Part shown: one piece after another, positions 1-7,776 of the stretch | Layout of the letters: each line of letters begins with the position of its first letter | Numbering within the stretch: position 1 is the stretch's first letter | Assembly: GCA_964410665.1 (NCBI GenBank) | Contig: CAYPIE010000109.1 | Location: 1 to 18,119 of the forward strand | Direction: 5' to 3' | DNA: 18,119 nt | Source: CAYPIE01 sp964410665 | GTDB taxonomy: Bacteria; Planctomycetota; Planctomycetia; Gemmatales; Gemmataceae | Notes under the pieces: generated by a model | Database searches by the model: none | The model's input: only the letters and a program-made list of their open reading frames with translations | Told to the model about the DNA's origin: nothing | Made by a program: the position numbers and the translations under genes

Positions 1-819
1 CACGAACGCACCCTGAAGCAGAGGGAGGCAAAGCTGGGAGACGACCACCCCGACACGCTCCTCTCACGCAACAGCCTCGCCGTTTCGTATTGGAAACAGG
101 GAAGATTGGATAAGTCGGTGCCGGTGTTCGAGACACTATTGCAGCAAAATGAAAAGAAACGCGGAGCGAATCATCCCGAAACTCTCACAGTGAAGGCGAA
201 CCTGGGCATCAACTACAAAAGTGCTGGCCGCTTTAACGACGCGATTCCTTTGCTGGAGAGTGTGGTCAAACAAACCGCCACCGGGCCGGACTGGCTGCGG
301 CTCCGTTTTGCTTGGGTGAAGCCATCACTGATCGACGCCTACGAAGAGGCCGAACTGCACGGCAAGGCGGAGCCTTACCGCCGGGCCCAACTTGAAGAAG
401 TTCGCAGGCAACACGGCGACAATGATGCCCGGGTTGCCTCGAGACTGGCGTCGCTGTCCAACAACTTGCTGCGTCAGGGGAAAGCCGCCGAAGCCGAGCC
501 GTTGTTGCGTGAGTGCCTCACGATTCGCCAGGACCAACTGCCCGACTCGTGGCTCACCGCCAATGCGGAGTCGATGCTCGGCGAAGCGTTGCTCGGCCAG
601 CAGAACTACACCGAGGCTGAGAAGCACCTTATCGCAGGCTACGACGGGATGAAAACAGCCCTTGCCGCGGCGAAGTCGGAGATACCGGTGGCGTTACAAA
701 CCCGCATTCTAGGGGAGGCACTCGACCGCCTGGTCCGGCTCGCTGAAGCCACTGGAAAGTCCGACCAGGCGAAGCAATGGCGGGCCGAACGCGCTGAACT
801 TCCAGACACCAGCGAATGA
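1..819 (+). CDS. C-terminal part of a TPR protein, probably a Ser/Thr kinase tail (5' end outside window)
   Basis: The frame is open from base 1 to a TGA at 817-819 (272 codons visible), so the gene begins upstream; the in-frame TTG at 106 is internal, not a start. The sequence is a run of kinesin-light-chain-like TPR units: a stretch reading KLGDDHPDTL, then a second with ANHPETL, each followed by helices of the form NLA..Y...GR...A.PL. The last about 60 residues are charged and helical and end in LPDTSE. In planctomycetes this tail type usually follows a kinase domain and one membrane helix, which is also what the kinase at the right edge of this window appears to begin. The kinase domain itself is not in view, so that role is inferred. 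A stand-alone TPR protein remains possible. TPRs mediate protein contacts; the partner is unknown. Confidence 0.8.
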   Translation, partial: HERTLKQREAKLGDDHPDTLLSRNSLAVSYWKQGRLDKSVPVFETLLQQNEKKRGANHPETLTVKANLGINYKSAGRFNDAIPLLESVVKQTATGPDWLRLRFAWVKPSLIDAYEEAELHGKAEPYRRAQLEEVRRQHGDNDARVASRLASLSNNLLRQGKAAEAEPLLRECLTIRQDQLPDSWLTANAESMLGEALLGQQNYTEAEKHLIAGYDGMKTALAAAKSEIPVALQTRILGEALDRLVRLAEATGKSDQAKQWRAERAELPDTSE

Positions 820-855
820 GTAAACCCAGTCCGGGCAGCGATCCTGCGGAAACCG

Positions 856-921
856 CGCGATAACATTTGAAAAATCTATTGATCAATAAATCTTTGTACA
901 ACTGATCTACAAGTTATCGCG
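856..921. repeat. 9-bp inverted repeat flanking an AT-rich segment with a 12-bp palindrome
   Basis: The arms CGCGATAAC (856-864) and GTTATCGCG (913-921) are perfect complements with a 48-bp spacer. The spacer is strongly AT-rich and contains the perfect palindrome TATTGATCAATA (877-888), which is not centred between the arms. This could be ends of a decayed element, a protein-binding site, or a structured 3' region of the upstream TPR gene. Nothing in the sequence decides between these. Confidence 0.4.
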
Positions 922-1123
922 TAGCAAGTGGCGTGATTCTCACCGAGTGAGCGATAGGCCGTGGTGGTAACCCAACCATGGCACCATTGCTACATCAGCG
1001 GGGATCTGGCGGATCTGCCCATGGCAGTCCCACATTGGCGGCAGCGATCCAGCTGTGCAGAAGGGCTCATTCCCGAGGCCTCAGCACCTCAAACGATGAC
1101 TTGATGATGGATCCAAGGGCGAT

Positions 1124-1149
1124 GGGCCTACACCCATAATGGTGGGCCC
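1124..1149. terminator. hairpin between convergent genes, candidate bidirectional terminator
   Basis: GGGCC (1124-1128) pairs with GGCCC (1145-1149) and CACC (1131-1134) pairs with GGTG (1141-1144), leaving a TA bulge and a CATAAT loop. It lies downstream of both the TPR gene and the convergent kinase gene, where a terminator is expected. There is no T-tract on either side, so intrinsic termination is uncertain. Confidence 0.35.
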
Positions 1150-1246
1150 GAAGGCCTTTCGGCGTCGCCGGTTTTCCGGACCGTTCACTCTATCATGCAA
1201 TGCCATGGATCTCATTGACTTGTGCCGGATCCATCCCCCATTCCGG

Positions 1247-4200
1247 TTACCGACCTCCCGGCTTGGTCCTCTGGATCAACATGTCCACCTCGGCCCACAA
1301 CTTCGACCACCTCTGGCGCTCCCCGTCAGGTAACTGCGGGAGCGATCCCGGCTCCCGTACCGAGGCCAAGTCAACATCCGCTCGCCAACCGGCCAGCATC
1401 TTCGCAATCTGTCGGTGGGCGGGTTGCGAGAGAGAGGCCATGCCCGAGAGCGTCTTCAGGTCGGCCCGTAACCAGGCGCGTGCCTTGGCCGACCAGGCAA
1501 TATCGGCCCCCTGGGCGACCGCCTTCACGGCGGCCCTAGCGGCGTCGTATCGATTTGGCGACCGCAAGTTGTGCGCCAACTGTGGTCTGGCCTCGAATGC
1601 TTTTTCGTAAAACCGTGCCGCCGCTAGGGGCCGCCCGCGGTGGAAGTAGCAGAGCTTCGCAAGCCCGATCAGGTCGTCCTTCTCCGGCGTTACCTCTCCG
1701 GCGAGGATCGCATCGAGTTGACCGTCCAATTTGACCAAGCGTGTCCCCTCGGCGGTCTGCTTCTGGATGAACGTGTCGGCAGCGGGGTGGTCAAGGTCGG
1801 CCTCCGCCATCGCCTTCAACGCTCGCAAGGCATCCTCAAAGTCGCCCCGGCCTGCCAGCAAGGACACAAGGTGTGCCCGTGCCTCGAAATAGGTGCCGTC
1901 GCATTCGATGGATCGACGAAAGGCTGCGTCGGCTTCCTCTAGCCGCCCTAACCGGTACAAGGCGACGCCGACGTTGGAATGGCCTAAGGCGAAGGTCGGG
2001 GCAATCCTGATGGCCTGCCGCGCGGCGACCAGGCTTCCTGGAAGGTCGCCTAATTCTCCAAGCGCCCCACTGAGGCCGGCATATGCCGACGGCGTTGTCT
2101 CCCCAACGCTGATGGCGTTTTGGTAGGCTTCGGCGGCCCCTTTCATGTCCCCCAGCGCAGCCTTGACTGTGCCGAGTTCGACGCTAGCCACCCCGAGGGT
2201 CGGATCGGCTGCGAGAGCGGCTCGGAATTCGTCGCTGGCGTTGCGCAGCTGACCCCGCTTCACGTGTATCTTGCCCAGGTTCAAGTGGGCACCAGCGAAA
2301 TCAGGATCGATGGCCAAAGCCGCCGCGCACTTGTCGATAGCACCATCGAGATCGCCCTTAAGGAATAACACCGTGCCAGCGTTGGCCAGTATCTCTGGCA
2401 CGCCTGGGGCGCGTTTCAAAGCTCGCTCCGACGCGCAGACCGCCGCATCGAAGTCCCCCTGCCATGCGTAGGACACCCCGAGCATGCTGTGTGCTTCGGG
2501 GAACTCCTCGCGAAGAGTGATCGCACGCTTCAACGACATGACGGCCGCGGCGTGCTCTCCTTTACCCTGGTACGCTAAACCGAGATTGTAGTGGAGTTCG
2601 GCCAGTCCAGAGTCAGAAGCGAGGGGGGCGAGCTCTCGGATCACCTCGTCCCACTGTCGGCGGTAGAGGAATAACGCGCTACGTCCGATGCGTGCGGGGA
2701 GGTAGTCCGGGATGAGACGGATGACGTTCCGATACGCAACCTCGGCCTCGTCATAGTCCCCAAGCAAGTGGGCTGTCAGCCCCCGCAGGAGGTGTGCCAG
2801 CGGATGGTCCTGCCGCAGTGCGGACGCAGTGATGTAGTAACGTAGTGCCGAAACGAGTTCCGCCTTGCGTTCCGGGTTGAGCCGAGGCTCGCTGCTTGGC
2901 CAGGAAGACATACTGTCTAATGTATATCCCTGGATTTTCTGGAGAGGCAGTCCTGTGGTCGTCACGGGGGTGATGAACTCGATCTCGCGGACCAGTGCTG
3001 CCCCCACACGCAGGTTCAACCAGAAATCGTCACCGTGGTAGCGGACACAATTTCGCAGAAACTTCACCCTTGCATCATGGTCCTCGGCGGGGAGGTGTCG
3101 TACGACCGCGGTTAGAAAAGCTGGGGAGTGTGCCGGGGGGTCCAGACTCAGGATCAGTCGAAGCGCCTCAGCGGAGTGGCTACCGATGATTGACCGAACA
3201 ATGCGATCCTTCAAGGGGTCTGCCTGTGTACGAGCGAGCACGGCGTTCAGCCAGCGCAGCCGCTCTGGTTCTTTGTCGGAGTCCAGCAGGGCAACGCTGA
3301 GCAGGTCCAGCAACCGGGCCTGCACCGACCAAGGGCGGTCCTCGATTTTCCTAACGACTTCGCCCGCGGGAGTAATCCCGACTTCGATGCCGTACTTGGC
3401 CACGGCTTCAAGCAGATCTGCGAGCGCCTCAGCGTCGAGGAAGCGTGAACCGAGCGAGTCCGTCTCCGCCCGCTTGCGTCGATATTCCTCGAAAGCGAGA
3501 AACAATGCATGGTCGCGCCCGATAGCATCAAGTTTGGCAAGTTCGCCCTTGGCCTCGCCGTGTACCGCTTCCGAAAGCGGGCGGCTTGCCCGGTTGAGCA
3601 GCCCACGTAGCCGCGTGGCCTCTCCCTGGGCGTTTCGGATCGCATTGCCCTGGCCATCGACGCCGCCTTCGAGAGTCTCGGCGCGTGCTACCTGCACTGA
3701 GAGCCGCTGCAGCACGCCGCGAGCGTCCTGCTCGTCTTGGTCGCGCTGCTCGGCCAGGGCGATGGCTCGGTCGGCTCGGTCGGCCTGATACCAGACGCCC
3801 GCCACCCCTGCCCCAAGCGTCAGCACCAGCAGAGATGCGGTCAGAGCAAACTGGACCCTGCGTCGCTTGCGCTCTTCAGCCGCTTGAACCCGTTGCCGCT
3901 CGCCCGCCAACTCCGCATCGCGCAGCCGCTGACGCAGTCGAGCCTGGTAGTCGGCAACCGCCGTCGCTACTGCCCCAGCATCAGAGTACCGGTCTGAGGG
4001 ATGCGCTGCCAGGCAGCGTTTCGCGATGCCGATCAGCTCATCATCAGCCCCGCAGTCGTCGAGTCGGTGGTAGGCGTCGGCCAGGTCGGCAGCTCGCGCC
4101 TGAACGACAACATGGTTGAGGTTCGGTCCGCGGAAAGGTGGGCCGCCGGTGAGGATCATACACAGCAGGCCCCCGAGACCGAATACATCAGTGGAAGCAC

Positions 4201-5245
4201 CCACATGGCCGGACTGACCTCGGGCCTGCTCCGGTGACATGAAAGCCGGGGTGCCCATGACGTCTCCGGTACGCGTCATCGAGCCTGAGAGTAGGGTGTC
4301 GTACGCCACAGCAAGAGACTGCTGTGCCTCCACCGGAGAGGGGTTCGACGTGTGGTCTTTCGCCAACCCCCAGTCCATAACCTGAACCTCACCAAACTCG
4401 CCAACCATCACATTGGCCGGTTTCAAGTCCCGGTGGATGACGGCTTGAGAGTGGGCGTACGCCAGGGTTTGACAGACCTGCCCGAAAATGGCTAAGAAAC
4501 GGGGCAAGTCGTCGGGTGGCGACCCACGATTGACAAACAGTTCCTCGAGTGTGTGCCCCTCGATCAGCTTCATAGTGAAGTAGGGCCGCCCGTCGGGTAG
4601 TCGGCCGGCGGAGTGGAGTGGGGGGATGCCGGGGTGCTGTAGCCGGCCGGCCGTACGGGCCTCTCGATGAAAGCGCTGGGTGTAGTCTACCCCAACTCCG
4701 TCAAGACGGAGCAACACTTTCATCGCGAGTGGCCGGTCGAATTCTGGGTCGTAGACGCGTAGGACCACTCCCATACCACCTCGAGCGATCTCACCCTCCA
4801 CATAGTAGCGGCCGATCACTTTGGGGAACCCTACCATGAGGGACTGATCAGGGCAGGCGTCCGTCCCTGTCCCGGTCGAGGTCTGGGCGATCAACACCTT
4901 CCGCAACTCCTCCGCGAAGTCGGGGAAGCGACGGAGGAACTCCTCGGCTTGCAGACCAGGGTCCTGGCGCTGGCGGAAGCGGTATTCTGTGGCGATCAGG
5001 GCAATGGCGTGATCGGCGAGTGCGGGGAATCGCCCTAAATATTCCTCCGCACGGCCAGCCTCGCCGGCCTTGATGCGGTACTCCAGGTCAGTGAGTGCCA
5101 GCTCGACCAGTAGGTCGATCCCACCCTGGGCGTCCTTCAGGTACTCCTCGATGCTCGGCCGAGAACCGTTCAACCAGGCGTCCTCGAAGCGCTCCATCAC
5201 AAACTCGAGGGCTTGGCGGTCAGGGGAAGGGTGGTTCAGTGACAT
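1247..5245 (-). CDS. membrane-anchored Ser/Thr protein kinase with C-terminal TPR domain
   Basis: This 1332-residue protein is a eukaryote-like (Hanks-type) kinase that should phosphorylate Ser/Thr on unknown partners at the inner face of the cytoplasmic membrane. Residues 1-130 are a helical N-terminal region of the sort seen ahead of planctomycete kinases. The kinase domain spans about 145-435: glycine loop GEIARGGMGV (151-160), Lys176 in LAMK, catalytic loop HRDLKPANV (271-279), and DWG (291-293) in place of DFG, a variant often seen in this group, followed by GTPAFMSPE (331-339). A charged juxtamembrane stretch leads to one membrane helix (about 466-486). Residues about 490-800 are helical and include GDDFWLNL. 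TPR units run about 810-1165, followed by a conserved-looking tail. The ATG is 9 bp after the sigma-factor stop, so the two are probably cotranscribed and translationally coupled. No strong Shine-Dalgarno sequence is visible. Confidence 0.93.
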   Translation of the reverse strand: MSLNHPSPDRQALEFVMERFEDAWLNGSRPSIEEYLKDAQGGIDLLVELALTDLEYRIKAGEAGRAEEYLGRFPALADHAIALIATEYRFRQRQDPGLQAEEFLRRFPDFAEELRKVLIAQTSTGTGTDACPDQSLMVGFPKVIGRYYVEGEIARGGMGVVLRVYDPEFDRPLAMKVLLRLDGVGVDYTQRFHREARTAGRLQHPGIPPLHSAGRLPDGRPYFTMKLIEGHTLEELFVNRGSPPDDLPRFLAIFGQVCQTLAYAHSQAVIHRDLKPANVMVGEFGEVQVMDWGLAKDHTSNPSPVEAQQSLAVAYDTLLSGSMTRTGDVMGTPAFMSPEQARGQSGHVGASTDVFGLGGLLCMILTGGPPFRGPNLNHVVVQARAADLADAYHRLDDCGADDELIGIAKRCLAAHPSDRYSDAGAVATAVADYQARLRQRLRDAELAGERQRVQAAEERKRRRVQFALTASLLVLTLGAGVAGVWYQADRADRAIALAEQRDQDEQDARGVLQRLSVQVARAETLEGGVDGQGNAIRNAQGEATRLRGLLNRASRPLSEAVHGEAKGELAKLDAIGRDHALFLAFEEYRRKRAETDSLGSRFLDAEALADLLEAVAKYGIEVGITPAGEVVRKIEDRPWSVQARLLDLLSVALLDSDKEPERLRWLNAVLARTQADPLKDRIVRSIIGSHSAEALRLILSLDPPAHSPAFLTAVVRHLPAEDHDARVKFLRNCVRYHGDDFWLNLRVGAALVREIEFITPVTTTGLPLQKIQGYTLDSMSSWPSSEPRLNPERKAELVSALRYYITASALRQDHPLAHLLRGLTAHLLGDYDEAEVAYRNVIRLIPDYLPARIGRSALFLYRRQWDEVIRELAPLASDSGLAELHYNLGLAYQGKGEHAAAVMSLKRAITLREEFPEAHSMLGVSYAWQGDFDAAVCASERALKRAPGVPEILANAGTVLFLKGDLDGAIDKCAAALAIDPDFAGAHLNLGKIHVKRGQLRNASDEFRAALAADPTLGVASVELGTVKAALGDMKGAAEAYQNAISVGETTPSAYAGLSGALGELGDLPGSLVAARQAIRIAPTFALGHSNVGVALYRLGRLEEADAAFRRSIECDGTYFEARAHLVSLLAGRGDFEDALRALKAMAEADLDHPAADTFIQKQTAEGTRLVKLDGQLDAILAGEVTPEKDDLIGLAKLCYFHRGRPLAAARFYEKAFEARPQLAHNLRSPNRYDAARAAVKAVAQGADIAWSAKARAWLRADLKTLSGMASLSQPAHRQIAKMLAGWRADVDLASVREPGSLPQLPDGERQRWSKLWAEVDMLIQRTKPGGR

Positions 5246-5254
5246 GGGTTCGTC

Positions 5255-5857
5255 TCAGGGTTCTGCGATCGCCTCTTCCAGCAAAACGCGTAACTTTTCG
5301 ATGGTCCGCTGGACTGTCCGCTCCGACCGCCCTACCTGATCTGCGATCTCAAGAGCCGGGCTCCCCTGCAGGTGTAGTGCAACGATGGTCCGTTCGCGGT
5401 CGTTGAGAGTGACTATCAATTGTTCGAGCACGCTATCGAGCAGAGCCACCTGCTCTGGGGCTGGCTCGCGCGACAACGCCTCCCAGCCGGAGAAAGTCTC
5501 ATCGTCTGTAGAGGATTGGGCGAGTTCCAGGTAAACGTTGCGGCCTTGCCGACCAAAGCGGACCCGCACATTAGTGCACTTGCGGACGGTGATCATCGCC
5601 AGCAGCGACCACAGCTTGTCCTCAGTCCGGACGTCGAATTGGTCGTCGGCATGGCGCGTGAAGAAGCTGCGGAAGACCGACTGTACGATGTCTTCAGGGT
5701 CGACCTTCTGGCGGAGCCGAGCATCGAGCCGATTGCGAGCGAGACCGAGCAACCGGCGTGCAAAGCGATTGAACAGCTCCGTCGGTGCCTCGACATCGCC
5801 GGAGCGCAATCGCTCGAGGAGTTGATCACCACCGGCATGGTTTTGCGACACGGACAT
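5255..5857 (-). CDS. ECF-family RNA polymerase sigma factor
   Basis: The 200-residue protein directs RNA polymerase to a small set of promoters. Sigma region 2 is about residues 12-95, with the characteristic DPEDIVQSVFRSFF (53-66). Region 4 is about 140-195, with the helix-turn-helix LEIADQVGRSERTVQRTIEKL. The linker between is variable and acidic (QSSTDDE). Size and order fit an ECF factor without extra domains. It sits directly upstream of the TPR kinase, the classic planctomycete pairing in which a kinase, rather than a standard anti-sigma factor, is thought to control the sigma factor; no anti-sigma gene is present here. The start is the ATG read at 5857-5855, which gives the usual N-terminal length. 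The gene is divergent from RTX protein A, so shared control of the intervening region is possible. Confidence 0.92.
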   Translation of the reverse strand: MSVSQNHAGGDQLLERLRSGDVEAPTELFNRFARRLLGLARNRLDARLRQKVDPEDIVQSVFRSFFTRHADDQFDVRTEDKLWSLLAMITVRKCTNVRVRFGRQGRNVYLELAQSSTDDETFSGWEALSREPAPEQVALLDSVLEQLIVTLNDRERTIVALHLQGSPALEIADQVGRSERTVQRTIEKLRVLLEEAIAEP

Positions 5858-6045
5858 CGGAAAAATCTCGACAAATGTGGACGGGCGTCGTTGGCAACTT
5901 CCCAGGGCCTTACGATCGCGGTGTAAAAGGTGCCTTCGAAAGAAACTTCAGGAATCCGAGATCGTACGGCAACTCATAAGAGATCGAAAAACGTCATTCT
6001 GACGGAGCGGGCAAGGAAAATCAATTATTTTTCGCCATCCGTGAC

Positions 6046-6092
6046 GTTCGACGGTCGCGACCGTGATGTACCGGGCGAAGAGGTTCGACGGT
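6046..6092. promoter_or_regulatory. candidate operator: 14-bp palindrome plus a 10-bp direct repeat
   Basis: ACGGTCGCGACCGT at 6051-6064 is a perfect 14-bp palindrome. The 10-mer GTTCGACGGT occurs at 6046-6055, overlapping the palindrome, and again at 6083-6092, 37 bp further on. The cluster lies between the divergent ECF sigma gene and RTX protein A, 55-101 bp upstream of the preferred start of A. It is a good place for a regulator to bind. No matching pair of promoter boxes could be assigned with confidence. Confidence 0.35.
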
Positions 6093-6146
6093 GGGCCTCG
6101 CGACAAGAACCCGGAGAGCACGCCTCTCCGCCCTCGGGAGAGTTTG

Positions 6147-7394
6147 ATGATCCACGACAGCAACGAATCGATCCGTCACGACCGTATCTCCTTCCGCCCC
6201 AACCTGGAGGCACTGGAAGACCGCACCGTGCTGAGCGCCTACATCAACCAGGGCGACCTGATCGTTAGCACCACCAACGGCAACGACGAAGTCCGAGTCC
6301 AAGACTATGGCTCATCGTACTTCCGTGTGCTGGAGAACGGCCGTTCCTCTTGGTTCCGCACCTCGGACGTGACCACCGGCCGGGCGATCGTCGTCACCCA
6401 TGCTGGGAACGACGTGGTGGTGAACGAATCGAGTCGGCTGCAGCTCGCCGGTGTAGCCGGGGACGGCAACGATGTCTATGTCGGCGGTCCGGGCAATGAC
6501 ACCGTCTGGGGCGGCAATGGGGACGATGTGGTCCATGGTCAAGATGGCCACGACATCCTACTCGGTGAGAATGGCAATGACGACCTCTACGGCGGGGACC
6601 ACAACGACCACCTCTACGGTGGCAACGACCACGACGGCCTCTTCGGCGGGGCAGGTAGCAATGTCAGCTACGGCGGCTACGGGAGCGACCGCTTCCTGAG
6701 ATGGGCCTCCGACTCGATCCGGGATTTTCACACCTCTCTGGACGCGGTCATCGATTTCGTCGGCTCCAGTCAGATCACCTCGCCGCTGGTCGGCTTCGGA
6801 AACGTCACATTCGGGGCCGGGCAGTGGACCGAAGCGGAGATCCTGCGAGCCGACCGGGCGTTAGGGAATTTGCACAACCACACCGGCAACACTCGGCTGT
6901 TGAAGTTGTCCGACGGCGTGACGAACTTGACCTTCCAGCGAGTCGGCCGACAGCTGAACGGCCAGCCGGGGATCGGCGGCTGGAACAACAATCTAGGCCT
7001 TATCGCCTTCACGGACGCCAGCTTCAACGGCCTGAACAATCTAGGCCAGAATGACGGCCTCAACCTGGAAGCAGTCATCTACCACGAGATCGGCCACAAC
7101 TGGGATGACCCCCACGAGAACCGACACGTGCCGACCTTCCGTCGGATCAGCGGCTGGGTGGAGTCGTATTACCGGCCGTCGAACGATCACCAGCCGTCCC
7201 AGCCGGCCGACGACGCCTGGTGGTACACTGGCAAGGCCTTTGCCCGCGATTATGGGGCATTCAACCCCCAAGAAGATTACGCAACCACCTTCGAGACCTA
7301 CTTCAGCTGGTACTATCATGGAACGCTCCGCGGCAATCATTACGTCGCCGACAAATGGAGCAATCTCCATTCGCTGTTCATCGACCTTCGGTGA
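6147..7394 (+). CDS. RTX-repeat protein A with C-terminal HExxH metallopeptidase-like domain
   Basis: The preferred start is the ATG at 6147, which has a GGGAGAG ribosome binding site 6 bp upstream (415 residues). An in-frame GTG-ATG at 6063-6068 lies inside a palindrome and would add 28 unlikely residues. Residues 20-31, LEALEDRTVLSA, are the LEPR-XLL-like motif common near the N-terminus of exported planctomycete proteins. Residues 104-184 are nine contiguous nonapeptides of the GGxGxDxxx calcium-binding RTX type. The C-terminal about 230 residues are shared with protein B: a GGWNN stretch, then YHEIGHNWDD with zinc ligands His313 and His317 and catalytic Glu314, then ISGW, then a Glu376-Asp pair in QEDYATTFETYF. 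The Glu lies 63 residues after the first His, a spacing suited to a third zinc ligand as in gluzincins. Likely a secreted or surface Ca-dependent protease; activity is inferred. Order is opposite to serralysins. Confidence 0.85.
   Translation: MIHDSNESIRHDRISFRPNLEALEDRTVLSAYINQGDLIVSTTNGNDEVRVQDYGSSYFRVLENGRSSWFRTSDVTTGRAIVVTHAGNDVVVNESSRLQLAGVAGDGNDVYVGGPGNDTVWGGNGDDVVHGQDGHDILLGENGNDDLYGGDHNDHLYGGNDHDGLFGGAGSNVSYGGYGSDRFLRWASDSIRDFHTSLDAVIDFVGSSQITSPLVGFGNVTFGAGQWTEAEILRADRALGNLHNHTGNTRLLKLSDGVTNLTFQRVGRQLNGQPGIGGWNNNLGLIAFTDASFNGLNNLGQNDGLNLEAVIYHEIGHNWDDPHENRHVPTFRRISGWVESYYRPSNDHQPSQPADDAWWYTGKAFARDYGAFNPQEDYATTFETYFSWYYHGTLRGNHYVADKWSNLHSLFIDLR
6456..6698 (+). repeat. nine tandem RTX nonapeptide repeats (27 bp each) in protein A
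   Basis: Nine back-to-back nonapeptide codings (243 bp) without indels, for example GGPGNDTVW, GGNGDDVVH and GENGNDDLY. Two units carry His or Asp instead of the usual fourth-position Gly (GGDHNDHLY, GGNDHDGLF). The last two units, GGAGSNVSY and GGYGSDRFL, are the most degenerate, which is common at the end of a beta-roll. Confidence 0.9.
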
Positions 7395-7776
7395 AGGTCC
7401 CCTCTCAGCTGAGCTCCCCTCGCCCCGGAGGACGGGCGAGGGACCAAGCACAAGGCTAGCCCTCCCGGATTCCGGCACAGAGGGTCCTACCGATTCGGCT
7501 CGGGACTCTGCCGAGCGAGCAGGAACCATTGACGCACGGGCCGCATCCGCTGCAGCATGGTCTTGAGACCGCAGCGTACGATCCAGGGACAAGGTATGAT
7601 CACCCAAAGCTTCCAGAACCATTCCAGGGAGAAACAGTGGAGCGAACGATGGTCAGACAGCTTGTTTCGCCGTCGCTGCTCCAGGTTTGGGAATGAAACG
7701 CAATACTCAGTGGTCAGCTGTTGATCTTGGTTGCGGTATGCTACCCCAGCGGGCCCTAGACATTGGAGCGGAAACG
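7395..7776. other. intergenic region with hairpins and an unassigned open frame
   Basis: This 382-bp gap carries a perfect palindrome CTCAGCTGAG (7404-7413), a strong 9-bp-arm hairpin (7417-7442) and a weaker hairpin with GCTCGG/CCGAGC arms (7498-7503 and 7511-7516). A plus-strand frame is open from 7460 to the TGA at 7694-7696 (78 codons) and reads moderately protein-like at its end, but it has no ATG at its head and I recognise nothing in it. In-frame codons 7687-7776 continuing into the sulfatase are judged to be leader, not coding, because the better start and ribosome binding site are at 7777. Confidence 0.45.
7417..7442 (+). terminator. strong GC hairpin after RTX protein A, REP-like or terminator
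   Basis: CCCTCGCCC (7417-7425) and GGGCGAGGG (7434-7442) are perfect 9-bp arms around an 8-base loop, starting 23 bp after the stop codon of protein A. The CCCTCxCCC...GGGxGAGGG form is also typical of intergenic REP-like repeats in GC-rich bacteria. No T-tract follows, so Rho-independent function is uncertain. Confidence 0.5.

Larger units (their letters stand above)
820..1246. other. convergent intergenic region with AT-rich inverted repeats and possible gene debris
   Basis: This 427-bp gap separates the 3' ends of two convergent genes. It holds an AT-rich island (about 860-915), unusual in this GC-rich window, containing a 12-bp perfect palindrome TATTGATCAATA at 877-888 and a 9-bp inverted repeat CGCGATAAC/GTTATCGCG (856-864 and 913-921). 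A compact hairpin lies at 1124-1149. The plus frame from 958 to the TGA at 1102-1104 faintly recalls the N-terminal part of ISL3-type transposases (a Tyr, then LADLP, then Arg- and Cys-containing residues) but has no start and is too short to assign. No complete gene is supported here. Confidence 0.5.

Noticed and set aside
291..293. DWG instead of DFG in the first kinase (residue numbers of the 1247-5245 protein) as a sign of a pseudokinase
   Set aside because: The Asp that binds metal is kept, the Lys and HRD motifs are intact, and DWG is a frequent variant in planctomycete kinases.
3186..3788. Long open frame on the plus strand opposite the kinase gene (200 codons)
   Set aside because: It is Ser/Arg-rich, lacks any domain, and lies entirely antisense to a well-supported kinase. 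Long antisense frames are common in GC-rich genes.
6063..6146. Upstream start (GTG-ATG at 6063-6068) for RTX protein A
   Set aside because: It has no good ribosome binding site and would begin inside a 14-bp palindrome. ATG 6147 has GGGAGAG at proper spacing and gives the usual short lead to the LEDR motif.
7041..7622. Minus-strand open frame of 193 codons spanning the 3' end of RTX A and the gap
   Set aside because: Half is antisense to the metallopeptidase domain and the rest reads through the REP-like hairpin (GPSPVLRGEG), a known artefact of such repeats.
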